From the NCBI GenBank assembly GCA_027943335.1, contig BSBK01008427.1:267154-331153 (forward strand): DNA of 64,000 nucleotides, given 5' to 3'. Source of the stretch: Chamaecyparis obtusa (lineage: Eukaryota; Streptophyta; Pinopsida; Cupressales; Cupressaceae). The position numbers and the translations under genes were made by a program. The notes under the pieces are model-generated. The model was not told where the DNA came from and made no database searches. It saw only the letters and a list, made by a program, of their open reading frames with translations. Shown one piece after another: positions 36,218 through 46,767 of this stretch (position 1 is its first letter; every line of letters begins with the position of its first letter).

Positions 36218-36690
36218 CTAACCCAAAGACTCGCTACCACCCTCGTGAGGAGCTCGTGGTGGTGGAGGAGGCATAGCTCTCCTATCAAGTGCCACATCTG
36301 ATACCCCTGCCCGCTGAGAGTATGATGGTGCTCTCTCACCCTCTAGGACAGCCTGCAGATATAACCCATGATAATAGGTAGCTCTCGCTGACTCCCATCG
36401 GAGCTCCAGTGCCTCGGCCTGTGCCATCGCCTCACGGCGTGCTATCTCTGCTCTGAGATCAGCTATCTGCTGATCCCGCTCTACCCTCAAATCCAGGAGC
36501 TGCTGATCTCTCACAGCTATAGTGGTTCGCAGTTGCTGTATCTCTGCCTCCTGAGCCTGTATCTGGGCTCTCAGATCCTCTCCCCCCGCAGGCTGCTCCT
36601 GCTGTACCTCTGCCTGCCGGCGAGCTAGTCTCGCCTCCTCCTTAGGTGTAGCCAATCTCTATCCCCGTGACCATTTTCGGCCACCTAATC
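36218..36690 (-). pseudogene. Coiled-coil C-terminal region of the antisense PMD gene
   Basis: The minus strand encodes a 145-residue open frame (ATG at 36655) with a strong heptad pattern (EEARLARRQAEVQQEQ, AQIQAQEAEIQQLRT, DQQLLDLRVERDQQIADL) and a proline-rich end (RRAMPPPPPRAPHEGG). It lies directly downstream of the PMD exons in the same orientation, after a glycine/glutamate/arginine low-complexity stretch (36690-36880). It is not in the same frame as exon 3, so either a frameshift or a further splice joins them. It could instead be a separate small antisense gene. Sense-strand frames over this GC-rich stretch are shadows. Confidence 0.5.
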
Positions 36691-38059
36691 TTGACCCCTC
36701 TCCTCTCTCCATCCTCCTCCCTCTCCCCCTCCTGCCATCTCCTCCGTCCCCTCCCTCCTCTCCTCCTCCCCTTCATCCCCTCCGTCTCCTCTGTCTCCTC
36801 CGTCTCCTCCCGGCGCTGGCATCTGTGCATCTGGTACTGTAAATCGAGGGAATGGTACCCTCCACCACTCTGCTCTGTAGGCTCCATCAGCCCCTACGTC
36901 TGCCACATTTGGGAAATAATCCCAAGGCTCGCCCCTGATAGCTGCTGTCTCTGCGACAGCCTGCTGATAATCTAACATGGGTAGCCACCCATGTCCCTCC
37001 TCATCCCTGGCTCTGGCATAAGTGGTAGTCTTTGTTGAGACTTGCTACTACCTCCCAAACTGCCGCCACACCCGAGTGATGCAGAATCTCTCTACGATCT
37101 CCGCATATCGACCTACCAGTGGCCGACTGCACAGCATATAGCTCAACTCATCTGTGGCATCCCCCCAAACCTCAACCTCCCTGTACGGCCTCCATGTGAA
37201 TGAGGCTATCTCATCCAGAATCTTTCTGTAGTACGTCACATCCCCAGAATGAGCATGTGATATAAACCCGATGTACCTGTAAATGAAGGGGTACCTCCTC
37301 TCCCTCAGCTGAACCCTAGGGCGCACCACAGCAATGTGCTCCCATGCCCATACCTATGCTAGGATGGCACCACATGCCCATGTCCGACCGTCCCTGTAGA
37401 CGATCTCGTGTAGCTCATGATACATCTCTACCAGGATCGCAGGCCCCCATGCCATCCGTCGAGGCCTGCCTACCAAGTCTACCAGTAACCTGCCCCATCC
37501 GAGTGGGAATCCCTTCTGACTGCGATCAGTCATCAGGATCTGTGAAATGATAAATGCCACAATGCATGGCACCAGATAATCTCTGCCAAAATCATCAAGC
37601 AGTCGCTCCCAGCTGACATGCCTGTCCAGGATAGTCACATCCTGAAACATCTCCTGAATCAATCGACGCCCCTCAGTGACATCCTGATCATAGTATACCT
37701 GTGACAACACATAAATCATGTTAGTTTTCATCTTTTGGAAACATTACATTTTAGATGACTAGATCTTAAAACATGATGATACTTACAGGCTCTCCGTGGC
37801 ATGGAACTCGGAGGATCCTATAGACATCCTCCAGTGTGATGGATGCCTTGCCTGTAGGAAGGTGGAAGGTGTTGTGCTCGCTGTGCCATCTCTCGGCCAG
37901 CGCAGTCAACAACCCATGGTCTGCTCGGATATACAGATACCGCAACAGATACCGAAATCCCATCGCCCTGAGGTCGGCATTGCTCGGATCATCCAGATCT
38001 CGGACACACCGTAATCCTGTCACCTTCGGCGATCTGATGATGAGCGCCGGAAAAACCTC

Positions 38060-38517
38060 CTGCAAGCCAAAACCAAGCCCGTTGTTAGCACATATTATGA
38101 TGGATGTCCAAAAACTCAGTATAAAACATCTTAAAAATGTAACATTGTCTAGACCCATGTCATTTTTGCTCAAAAATGCGTTAAATATCAAATTTTTCAA
38201 TTGGGCGATATTATTTTTTGGTGAAGTATCGTGCGATACTTCTCCCTATAATGGGGTGATAAACCTTGTACCGTGCGATACTTCACCCAGTATCGTGCGA
38301 TACTTCGTCCAGTATCATGCGATACTGGTGTCTAAGGTGGCGCGATACTTTTGAGGCACGCGAAGTATCGCGCGATACTTCTCCCTAAAGCGCGCGATAC
38401 TTATAAAGTATCGCGCGATATTTCACCTAAGAAAAAAATTTTGAAATTTAAAATTTGAAAAAATGTGCTATTAAATGCTAGAAATGACCAAAAAGCTTAA
38501 GTTTTTCGAAAACATAC
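38060..38517 (-). other. Intron 1 of the PMD gene, with palindrome cluster
   Basis: On the minus strand the donor is CCG|GTATGT and the acceptor TTGGCTTGCAG|GAG. The intron carries the third cluster of AGTATCGCGCGATACT motifs of element B. Reading through it gives a spurious open frame ahead of exon 2. Confidence 0.7.
38215..38425. repeat. TATCGCGCGATA-type cluster 3, PMD intron 1
   Basis: About eight motif copies occur. A perfect 20-bp palindrome is at 38362-38381 (18-bp core AAGTATCGCGCGATACTT at 38363-38380). Near-perfect copies have a T, C or A in the centre: AAGTATCGTGCGATACTT near 38224, AGTATCGTGCGATACTT near 38289 and AGTATCATGCGATACT near 38312. The flank GAAGTATCG..CGATACTTC recurs. 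This is the least decayed of the three clusters. Confidence 0.8.
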
Positions 38518-38604
38518 CGGGGCAGGATAGTGTGGTGGCCGGCTATGCAACCGGGCGCGCTCGAATCGATGCCTGTGGACGGGAACTCCTGCTTGCTGAG
38601 CCAT

Positions 38605-39440
38605 TTTCTCTCTTTAAAGCTCTGAAATTCTCAAATCGCTAAAAGACAAATGATTTTTAAAAATGACATTTTGACCCGTTTTATAGCATTTTGACTTTTT
38701 GACCTAATTTTCAAAACACCTCAGAATTGTGCAAAAATTGCACCCCTAGCTAATTTCGACGTCCTGGATCTATTTTTGGACTCAAAATTGAAATCCGAGG
38801 TCATCTTGATAGTCAAAATCATATTTCAAAATCTTCCCCCCTTCTGCGCAGTTGGCTGATCTTTTGAGGCCTAATCTTTTAATCTTTGCTGGGGCATCGT
38901 CATTCCTTCCTTTTCATGTCTCTCAAATTTTTTAGTCTTTCATCCACTCTATTTCTAGTCTTCTATTTTTATTCTTCTACTTCCTCACTGGGGCATGTTT
39001 CATTGCCTAATGGTTAACCTATTTGACCCTTTGCCTTCGATTGTGATTCATTGTGATTTGATCAAATCTTTATCAATTCGCTGTTCTCCTCTCTATGATT
39101 TCGATTTCGATTTCGAGGGGGCAGTATTTATGGGATTCTCATCCCTACTTCTCTTGATTTTCTTGATTCAGACATCTTTTGTGAGCTTTTGCTCAAAATT
39201 TGAGATTCTTATCTCCCATTTTCAGACATCGATTATTGCCTAGCAGCGACGGTGATAGTTTTGTCTAAAGCTTGATTTGCACCTAGCAGCGACGGTGTTG
39301 GTCTAAGCTTTTGTTTATGTTTGTCCAGATGTGATCCCGAATCGAACTCATATCTGAGTTGTTTAATGATCCCAAATCGATCTCATATTGCAACTTCATT
39401 CTTTGACTACATGTGTTCCCAAATCGATCACACATTAGTC
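38605..39440. other. Region between PMD start and PPT of element B
   Basis: On the minus strand this is the likely promoter side of the PMD gene; on the plus strand it is 3' UTR. A repeated CACCTAGCAGCGACGGTG-type phrase occurs at about 39240-39257 and 39281-39298. A second repeat, based on GATCCCGAATCGAACTCATAT, occurs around 39332, 39370 and 39412. I see no clear TATA box for the antisense gene and no coding sequence. Confidence 0.45.
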
Positions 39441-39453
39441 AAAGAGGGGCAAA
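39441..39453 (+). other. Polypurine tract of element B
   Basis: AAAGAGGGGCAAA directly precedes the 3' LTR. The same tract (AAAGAGGGGCAAAA) precedes the 3' LTR of C, and a relative precedes that of D. Confidence 0.85.
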
Positions 39454-40423
39454 TGTATGCACCCAAAAATGGTCGCCTAGACTTTGGGCCCCATTTATTC
39501 AATTTATCAATCCTGAATCATTTTGATCATTTATCAATATTTTCAACATTATTAATTTCTTGATCAAGTTTTAATTTTGATCATATATTGGATTTTTATC
39601 CTTGGGCTAACCATTTATCCTAAGTCTTTATTTGATTAAAAGAAATATTTCCTCCCTTTTTAATTAAATAAAAAGCCCCACTTTCCTCTTATCCTAAGTT
39701 GCACAAATAAAATATTATTCCTATTTTATAAAAAGGGAAAAAGCACTTTTTGTCTCACATGAGGCTCAAAAGTCAACACTTCACTCTCATTGGAGGATGT
39801 TTGTGCACATGGATTGCTCCCCTTTCAACCTCCACCGCTGATTAAGACTTTTTGCCTCTTAATCTCAATGGTCCATTTCACCTCATTTCTTATAAAAGGA
39901 GAGCTCTCTCCTTCATTTGCATATCCATATTTTATGCTAATGCTATGCTGCAGGTTTTAGGTGCATTTGGAGTTTGAAGACATTGAAGACTTGTTGCATT
40001 TCATTATAGTTGCATATTTGCTTTCTTAGTTGCATAATAATGGCATCCTTAGTGTATATTTCCTTTTATGCAATAGAATAAGCTCACATAGTCTAAATAG
40101 GAGGCATTGTAATCCATTGCTATTTCCTTTCATAGATTAGTCACATTGTACTTTCATTTCCATAGCTTAGATTGCATTCTCATATAGCTTGCATTGCATT
40201 GCATATTGGATTCTTGGAGATATTGACATTGTTGCCCTTATCTTCATTGTGAATCTCTCATTGTGTGGTTGACTAGCAAGGTCACAAGTTTGTAGCTCTA
40301 GCTGAGAGCCATTTTCAACCTTGCAACTCCATGCATAGAGAGCTATGAGCCGCTTTGTGAGGCCTCATTCTTGAGCAACCTTGCATCTAATGGTTCATAG
40401 AAGTGCATATTTTAATGTGTACA
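39454..40423 (+). repeat. 3' LTR of element B
   Basis: It is 970 bp and matches the 5' LTR with about 14 substitutions and no length change. It is followed by GGAAG (40424-40428), the right target duplication. Confidence 0.93.
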
Positions 40424-40428
40424 GGAAG

Positions 40429-40535
40429 TTGGAGTACAAGTTTAGATCTTTCCTGGGTGCCTACTAGTGTGCTATGTGTTACAGACCTGGGCTAGCTGAA
40501 TGCTGATGTTGGGGAAAAGATTTGGATCTTGTGAG
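40429..40535 (+). repeat. 3' LTR of element E, part 2
   Basis: This 107-bp middle fragment between B and C continues the E LTR (TTGGAGTACAAGTTTAGATC) and ends with GTGAG (40531-40535), the left target duplication of C. Confidence 0.85.
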
Positions 40536-41802
40536 TGTAATACCCTAAAAATGGGCTATAGGTTCATTAACCTCCTACATCTTCAATTTGAACGAAATCA
40601 ACATCAAAGTCCTAACCTAAGGCACATCTACACATTATCTAATCCTAATTGATTTTATCCTTAATTCTACATCGAGGAATATTCTTAGCAATATTCCTAT
40701 TTATCTTAATTATCTTTAATTTAACAATTATTTGGTGATAAATTTTATTTATCCTAAAGTTTGATTAATTGAATATTTTGAATATTTAATTAATTAGATT
40801 TAATACTGCCACTTAATTATTTAATTAAATTTAATTAAATTATTCCTAAATTATATTATTTTATTTTGACAATAAATCTAAAATCTTATGACTAATTGAT
40901 TAAATTTTTATTTAATTAATTAAAGTCAGTTGTCAATATTTAATAATATAGTTTTAGAATAAAGTTTGATTTAATAATTGATTAACCCATAAATCGATTG
41001 TTTTAGTTCAAAAATCAGTTAAGTTGAGAATAAAACACTTTATTTTTAAATTAATTTATAATTAAATCATGCACAATCAGAAAAGCAGTCAACTAGAAAT
41101 CAACAATCAATTTTAAAATTAAACTCAACATTTGATGATGAGTTGAAATTTGATCTAAACTCTATTTTGAGTTAAACACTGCTTTTGCATGATTTTTGTG
41201 AGTTAATTATTCCTAATTTCTTGATAACTCAAAAATAAACTTGAGTTTATCAGGAGTGATTTATGGCTTTTCTCATGCATCCTCAAAGCCTTGGATTTCT
41301 ATAAAATCAAGGCTTGGCTCTTCACAATTTACCACCTCAAATTTTCACAATTACTCTGGTGAATTTGCGATTGAAGGATTGAGCACTTGCAATAGGCGAT
41401 TTGTGAGATCTTTCATTGTTGGTCATAGTTTCATAGTTTTCATATCATAGCTTTGCATTCATATTCATTCATATTATTCTTAGATTAAATCTGCATTCAA
41501 TTTCATTCATTTAGCTTAGATTCATTTAGTTTTTCATATTATTGCACAAAAAATACAAAAATATAGATTAAATATGCACTCATTTCACATTCATCTTTTT
41601 GCTTTCAAATCCTTTGTTTAGGTGTTGCATTGTCACTAATCTTGATTCCAATCTGAGAACATCATACTTGCACCTACTAGAAGGTAGTAAATCACCTGGT
41701 TAGCTTAGTTTCATTTATATTTGCAAGATTTTGATTTTGGCTAACCTCTAATATTTTATTAAAGTGTTGTGTCTACAACTAGGTACAAAATTCACACACA
41801 CA
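40536..41802 (+). repeat. 5' LTR of element C
   Basis: It is 1267 bp, TGTAATACCCT to CACACACACA. A TATA box (TATAAAA) is at 41300-41306 in GATTTCTATAAAATCAAGG, the same place as in the other A and C LTRs. It is homologous to the LTR of A. Confidence 0.92.
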
Positions 41803-41806
41803 TTTC

Positions 41807-41824
41807 TGGCACCCACCGTGGGGC
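41807..41824 (+). other. Primer binding site of element C
   Basis: TGGCACCCACCGTGGGGC lies four bases after the LTR end and is identical to that of A. Confidence 0.8.
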
Positions 41825-44135
41825 CCTGAAATGGGTTTCCATCTCTTCTATTTCACTTTTATCTATTTTTCTGTCATTTTGTGGTCCATTATATGATTTC
41901 ATTCTTTGTTCGTACATTTTTCATATGACTTTTGTCAGAAAGTCATACTAGAAGATATTGGCTATCGTACGACAGTTGAGTATTTCAAGACTCATTTCAG
42001 CAACTGTAGATTGTTGTTTGAGACTTACATTGTCGTCTGGTGAGACACCCACTATCATATGAGTTTCCAGATAGTTGTATCAGAGTTGACCCATTGTCAT
42101 ATGGGATTTGGATTGTCATCTGGAAGGTAACCCACTATCGTATGAGTTTTGACTCCAGGATTCAATTATCATTTTAGAAGTTTAGGTAGTTTTTCAGATT
42201 TGGACTAACAACTAACCCTAACAATTGAGATATTCTATTTTTGACTGATATTTGCTGAGTCTGATTGGAAAAAGCGCAACTAAATTGCTAAAATAGGTAA
42301 AATCTACTAAATGCATTGCAAGGAATTCAAGTATTCTACTACGATCTGATAACACTTGGATTTAGACATAAAACAAACTCTCACGTGTCAAGCTTGTGTG
42401 ACTTTTCTCACTTTCGTATCATAGACTTCATTTTGGGCTATAAAACGAACATGGATTTTCTTTCTGCATATTTGTTACACATAGTAAATAGGCCCTATGA
42501 ACACTATTTGTGGATGATCTTGAGAGAGTGGGCTTCTTTCACTTGTTCACGCATGCAAAGCTCTTCTTGACGAAGGATCCCCTTGTAGGTAGGGAGGTTA
42601 CTGAGATTGTCTTGTGTTCTACTAGATTTTTGCATCTTCAACTTTTGATTGATACATTCTCTCTCTGGAGAGGTTGATAGATCATAAGCGATTGACATCA
42701 TAGATCTTTGTGAGATAATTTCAATCTTAGCGTGTTAGATTAATCTGTCTACTTTGTTTTGGTTAAAAGTGAAAAGGCTAGAGGACTATTCTCTACTCCT
42801 TTTTTGGGTAGTATAAAAAATTCATATCCTTGAATCTGGAACCAGTCTCCATGTGGTATCTCTTGTGAGTCACCTTTAGAGAGGGTTAACTATAGTGGAC
42901 ATTCCCTTAATTGGGTCAACCATGTGGATGGAACCTCAAGCGATAATAGCCATTTTCATCGTGGTAGTAGCAGCTGCTATATAAATGTCCTTGTGGAGGA
43001 AATCTTCACAGGTGTGGTCTCTTGTTGGGCTATCAGATCTCCCTAGTAGCTCCTGATTGATTAAATTCGTAGATTGTGTCAAAACCTCAGTGCACCTAGA
43101 TTGGAGTTCGCTCTCTTGAGATCACAAAATTTACAGAGTCAGACCATTACCACAAACCCTAGCGAGGCCAAAATTTCATTTTCTAGGAATATGTGCATTA
43201 TTGAAAAACTTTTGAGAACATACACAAGTAGTATTTCTAAGGATTAGCACAATAAGTCACTATTGCTTGTTCATGTGCAAGGTTGCTTTTGCCCTTATTC
43301 ATTGTTTTTAGATGATTGCCTACTTCCTTTGCTTGCTATTTTGCATGCTTGATATCTACTTGGTTATTTGAGATAGACTATTATAGAGATCTTCAAAATT
43401 GGACAGAAAACTTTGCCAACAATCTGAAATTGAAAACCTAAAAATTGCAAAATCTGAAGCAAAATTCCTCTCTGGAGTCAAAAGTCATCCCACAGTCTCA
43501 GATTGTCATATGAGTCTTCAGCAAAAGTCATTTCATAACCCCTGTATTATTGTATGGGAGCTAGTATTATGTTGTATGAGTGTTGTCACCAGAAATCAAA
43601 AGAACATTATCCCTAGCAGTAATTGTTGTACGAGTCTTGTCAATTGTCATTTGAGAGCATACCCAGTGTCGTACAAGCTTTTAGAAACTCATTTGAGAAT
43701 TTTCAAAAAGTTGTCAGAGACTTGTCAAATTTGTTAGAAATCCAATTTTTACAGCCTATTTCTAGATTCTATCAAAATATTCACTATGTCAGGAACAAAG
43801 AAAAAACTACAACAAATCTGTTCATTTTACTAAAGTGGTCTCTTGAGTCTGATTTAGCCTTCTGATTTATCGATTTGATTCTTTTTCATCTTGTGTCAAA
43901 ACCTTGTCAAAATTATCTTCAAATTCAGTCTTCTTATTTAAATGGCTAAGTGTTGTGAGCTCGTGCCCGCCATCTTTTGGGCATCTACCCATGCTACTAT
44001 GGCACAGTATTGTTCATTTACGTGCGATCTAATCTTCAATCACTTCAATTTTGACAAGGTTGCATCACTCGATCTTCTTGAATCAGGTCTTTCTTCAGTT
44101 GTCTTCATCTTACTTTCTTGATTCACCCAAGGTTA
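41825..44135 (+). other. Untranslated leader of element C
   Basis: It aligns with the leader of A along its whole length. Motif cluster 1 lies at about 41930-42170, with TCGTACGA at 41965-41972 and relatives TATCATATGAG and TATCGTATGAG. Cluster 2, at about 43490-43680, is more decayed (TTGTACGAG, TGTCGTACAAG). No coding sequence is supported. Confidence 0.65.
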
Positions 44136-46035
44136 ATGGTGGAAAATAGAGCTTCCTCACACAAGAAATCTGAAGAAGCACCCAACATCATACCTTTGAC
44201 TACTCACATGTGTCCAACTCTTGAGCAACTCTATAATTCAGGTCTTTACGAAGATGATGGTCTTGGCAATTTTTGATTGAAAATTGGTTACATACCCCCT
44301 CCATCAACTCATGAAGGTAATTGACAAACTCCACCTCAATCTATCCTAGGGAGTCCTAAAAATCCTAACATGTCTCACAGAGGGACACATCATGGGTCTC
44401 AAGGACCTCATTCTCAACATGGTGTGGATCAAGAACTTACACCTTCTGAATTGCTCGATATTAAAATGATGATGACTTCAAGAAAATGATGAGGCATTTC
44501 TTGAAAGAAGATAGAGAGGCATAATTTCTAGAGTTAGCTCATCAAGGAGCTAAACTTCCTTCAAACTTTAATGTTGAAAATATCATTACACATGAGGAAG
44601 AAACCCCTATCATGGCTATGATGAAATAGATGCATGCCATGCAAGTCAAGCTCAACAAACTAGAGAAAGAAAAGGAACCTAAAGAATTCTCAATGGAGGC
44701 CCTATGTCCTTTTCCATTTGATAAGGACTTATACATGCCACCATTCCCTAAAAGAGTGGAAATGCCTAAATATGATAAGTATGATGGAAACTCTGATCCT
44801 CAAGATCATGTCAGAGAATTCTGTACTCAATCTATAGAGTTTATGCACAAACCAACCTACTTAATGCATCTTTTCCCTCAATCTTTGGGAGGAGCAGCCA
44901 TTAATTAGTTCTCTAGGATGCCTCCAACTATCAAAAATTTTGAGGAGTTAATCAAACTATTCTATCAACAATACTCCTACAATATTCAACATCCAGTCAC
45001 TATGATCAACATCTGCAATTTGAAACAATATCCAGGAGAACCATTCCTGACATTTCTCAAGAGATGGAGGAAGGAATTTTCTCTATATGCTAGATCCATT
45101 CCAAAAACTAAGAAATTGGAAATCTTCATCAACAATCTTGTTCCAGAAATCAACTACCCTTTACAAATGCAAAATCATACATCCTTTGATAAGATGGTAG
45201 AAAATGCAATCAAAATTGAGAAGGTACTTGTACAAAAAGGAGACATATCACTTCAAAAGGACAAGTATGAATCTGGATCTAGTTCTAAGGACAAGAACAA
45301 AAAATAGAATAAGAATAAGGGTGTCATCACACATGACATTGTTGATACTATCTGTGCCCCATCCAAGGCACCCACTTTCAATCTCACTATTGGCACCCAA
45401 GCCATCAAAGCTTCCAAAGCTAAAACAATAGAGCCCAACAAAAAGTCATCTGATTATAAGCCTTGGGCTACAGATCCTAACCACAAATTCACTCCTCTTG
45501 GAGAATCCTTGGAATTTTCCATGAAAACTCTATTGGCTAACAAAATCATCTACTTGCCTAAGATAAAAGTCTTTGATCCTGAACCTAAACTGAAATGGTG
45601 GAGAGAGAATGATTTTTGTGACTTCCATCACAATAAAGGTCATAAGACTAATAATTGCGTTCACTTGAAACACATCATACAAGAAAAAATCAATAATGGA
45701 GAAATCATGATTGACAATCATAAGAGTAATAATGATCATACCGCATTCACAGAACCATTTCTAAAACATGGTACAAAGAAGATTCTTCTTCTTAGCCTAA
45801 TATGGGTGCTAAAGTCAATTATTCCTACTCTAGAAACATTAATGCTATCATCAATATGGTTGAACTGTGTCTATCTGAGCATTGCAATGTGATCACAATT
45901 ATAAGAAAAGATAGAGATAATCAATCAGCTAATGCAGTTACTCAATCACAAGCTCAGGCACATCTGCAAGGACAAATACTAGACTCATCCAATATCCCTA
46001 AGGTGCCTTTCAATCTTTCATCTACTTCTAAATAG
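44136..46035 (+). pseudogene. Tat gag, element C
   Basis: It starts MVENRASSHKKSEEAPN at 44136, but this frame ends after about 46 codons. Gag resumes in another frame at about 44500-44630. The capsid has PKYDKYDGNSDPQDHVREF, HLFPQSLGGAAIN, QHPVTMINICNLKQYPGEPF and RWRKEFSLYA. The zinc-knuckle-like CDFHHNKGHKTNNC is at about 45617-45658. The frame shifts again near 45770. Stops occur at 44628 (CAG to TAG compared with A), 44906, 45305 and others. Confidence 0.85.
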
Positions 46036-46767
46036 AAGGCTACATCTAAATCTTGAAATCCTAAAGACACGAGGCCTACATCATACAATATTATTCAACA
46101 ACTCTAGCATACCAATGCAAAAATCTCCATGTTTGAGTTGCTTTAGATATCTCCAGCTCATAGAGCCATTCTAGACAAAGCTTTTCTTAGATCCAATGTT
46201 CCTGATAACCTTAATTTAGATAGATTCCAGACTATGGTTGGTTATCTTACGTCTCCACAATATATTTCCTTTTCATAGGAAGATGATAACTCCTTGAGTC
46301 ATCCGCATAACCAACCCTTGCATTTTGAAGTCTTGATCCAAAACCATCGTGTCAAATGTGTGTTGATAGATGGGGGTGCTAGTCTAAACATTTGTTCTTT
46401 TAGCTTGATTACACAATTGGGATTTTTAGATATGGCCATTGATCCTAGAAAGAAGATAACTATCAAAGCATATGATGAGCAAGAAAGATCTTCCAAAGGA
46501 ACAATTGTCTTACCTATAAGAACAGGTCCAGTCATTAGAGATACTATATGTCAAGTTCTTGATCTACCTTTGGCTTACAATATCCTTCTAGGGAGACCCT
46601 GTATACATGAAATGAAAGCTATTCCTTCTACATACCATCGATGTTTGAAATTTTCTTATGAAGGAGTAGAGGTGACGATTCTAGCTGATCTATATACAAC
46701 TTGCAATGCATTGAAAGAAAGTTCTTATAAATTTGTTCCTAATAACATAGAATCTTCCACTAAGTAG
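46036..46767 (+). pseudogene. Tat aspartic protease, element C
   Basis: CVLIDGGASLNIC (about 46357-46395) is the active site and [15 protein letters not shown] the second block; W is changed to C in the latter. The upstream segment aligned with A (FQTMVGYLTSPQYISF) has stops at about 46108, 46144 and 46277. From 46294 to the TAG at 46765 the frame is open. Confidence 0.85.

Larger units (their letters stand above)
37051..38604 (-). pseudogene. Antisense plant mobile domain (PMD) gene in element B, three exons
   Basis: Exon 1 (38604-38518) starts MAQQAGVPVHRHRFER. Exon 2 (38059-37787) contains AERWHSEHNTFHLPTGKASI followed by TLEDVYRILRVPCHGEP, the PMD signature. Exon 3 (37698 to about 37051) contains GRDYLVPCIVAFI, RMAWGPAILVEMYHEL, VWAWEHIAVVRPRVQL and VWRQFGR. 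Introns 1 (458 bp, 38060-38517) and 2 (88 bp, 37699-37786) have GT...AG ends in phase 0, and the exons join in frame to about 336 residues. A CAG-to-TAG change at 37354-37356 and a TAG at 37048 interrupt it. PMD proteins of the MAIN/MAIL1 family act in the plant nucleus, and related domains occur in gypsy elements and Mutator-like transposons. The role here is unknown. Confidence 0.75.
23269..40423 (+). mobile_element. Ty3/gypsy Tat-clade retrotransposon B with antisense PMD gene
   Basis: A complete 17,155 bp element has identical-length LTRs of 970 bp, a perfect GGAAG target duplication (23264-23268 and 40424-40428), PBS, leader, gag-pol in a single frame from 26699 to 34588, hairpin repeats, an antisense PMD gene, PPT and 3' LTR. 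I count about 14 differences between LTRs, so it is the youngest of the large elements here. Even so it has about eleven in-frame stops and a 15-codon deletion in RT, so it is not autonomous. Its insertion site is the 3' LTR of element E. Confidence 0.93.

Noticed and set aside
36667..36975. Plus-strand proline/serine-rich frame
   Set aside because: It is the complement of the antisense gene's glycine/glutamate low-complexity stretch.
37766..38200. Minus-strand single open frame starting MKNLIFNAFLSKNDM
   Set aside because: The first part is a read-through of intron 1 (acceptor TTGCAG at 38060-38065), so the start is not real; exon 2 begins at 38059.
37836..38354. Plus-strand open frame of 172 codons opposite the PMD gene
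   Set aside because: It is a shadow of PMD exon 2 and intron 1; the minus strand has the PMD signature and splice sites.
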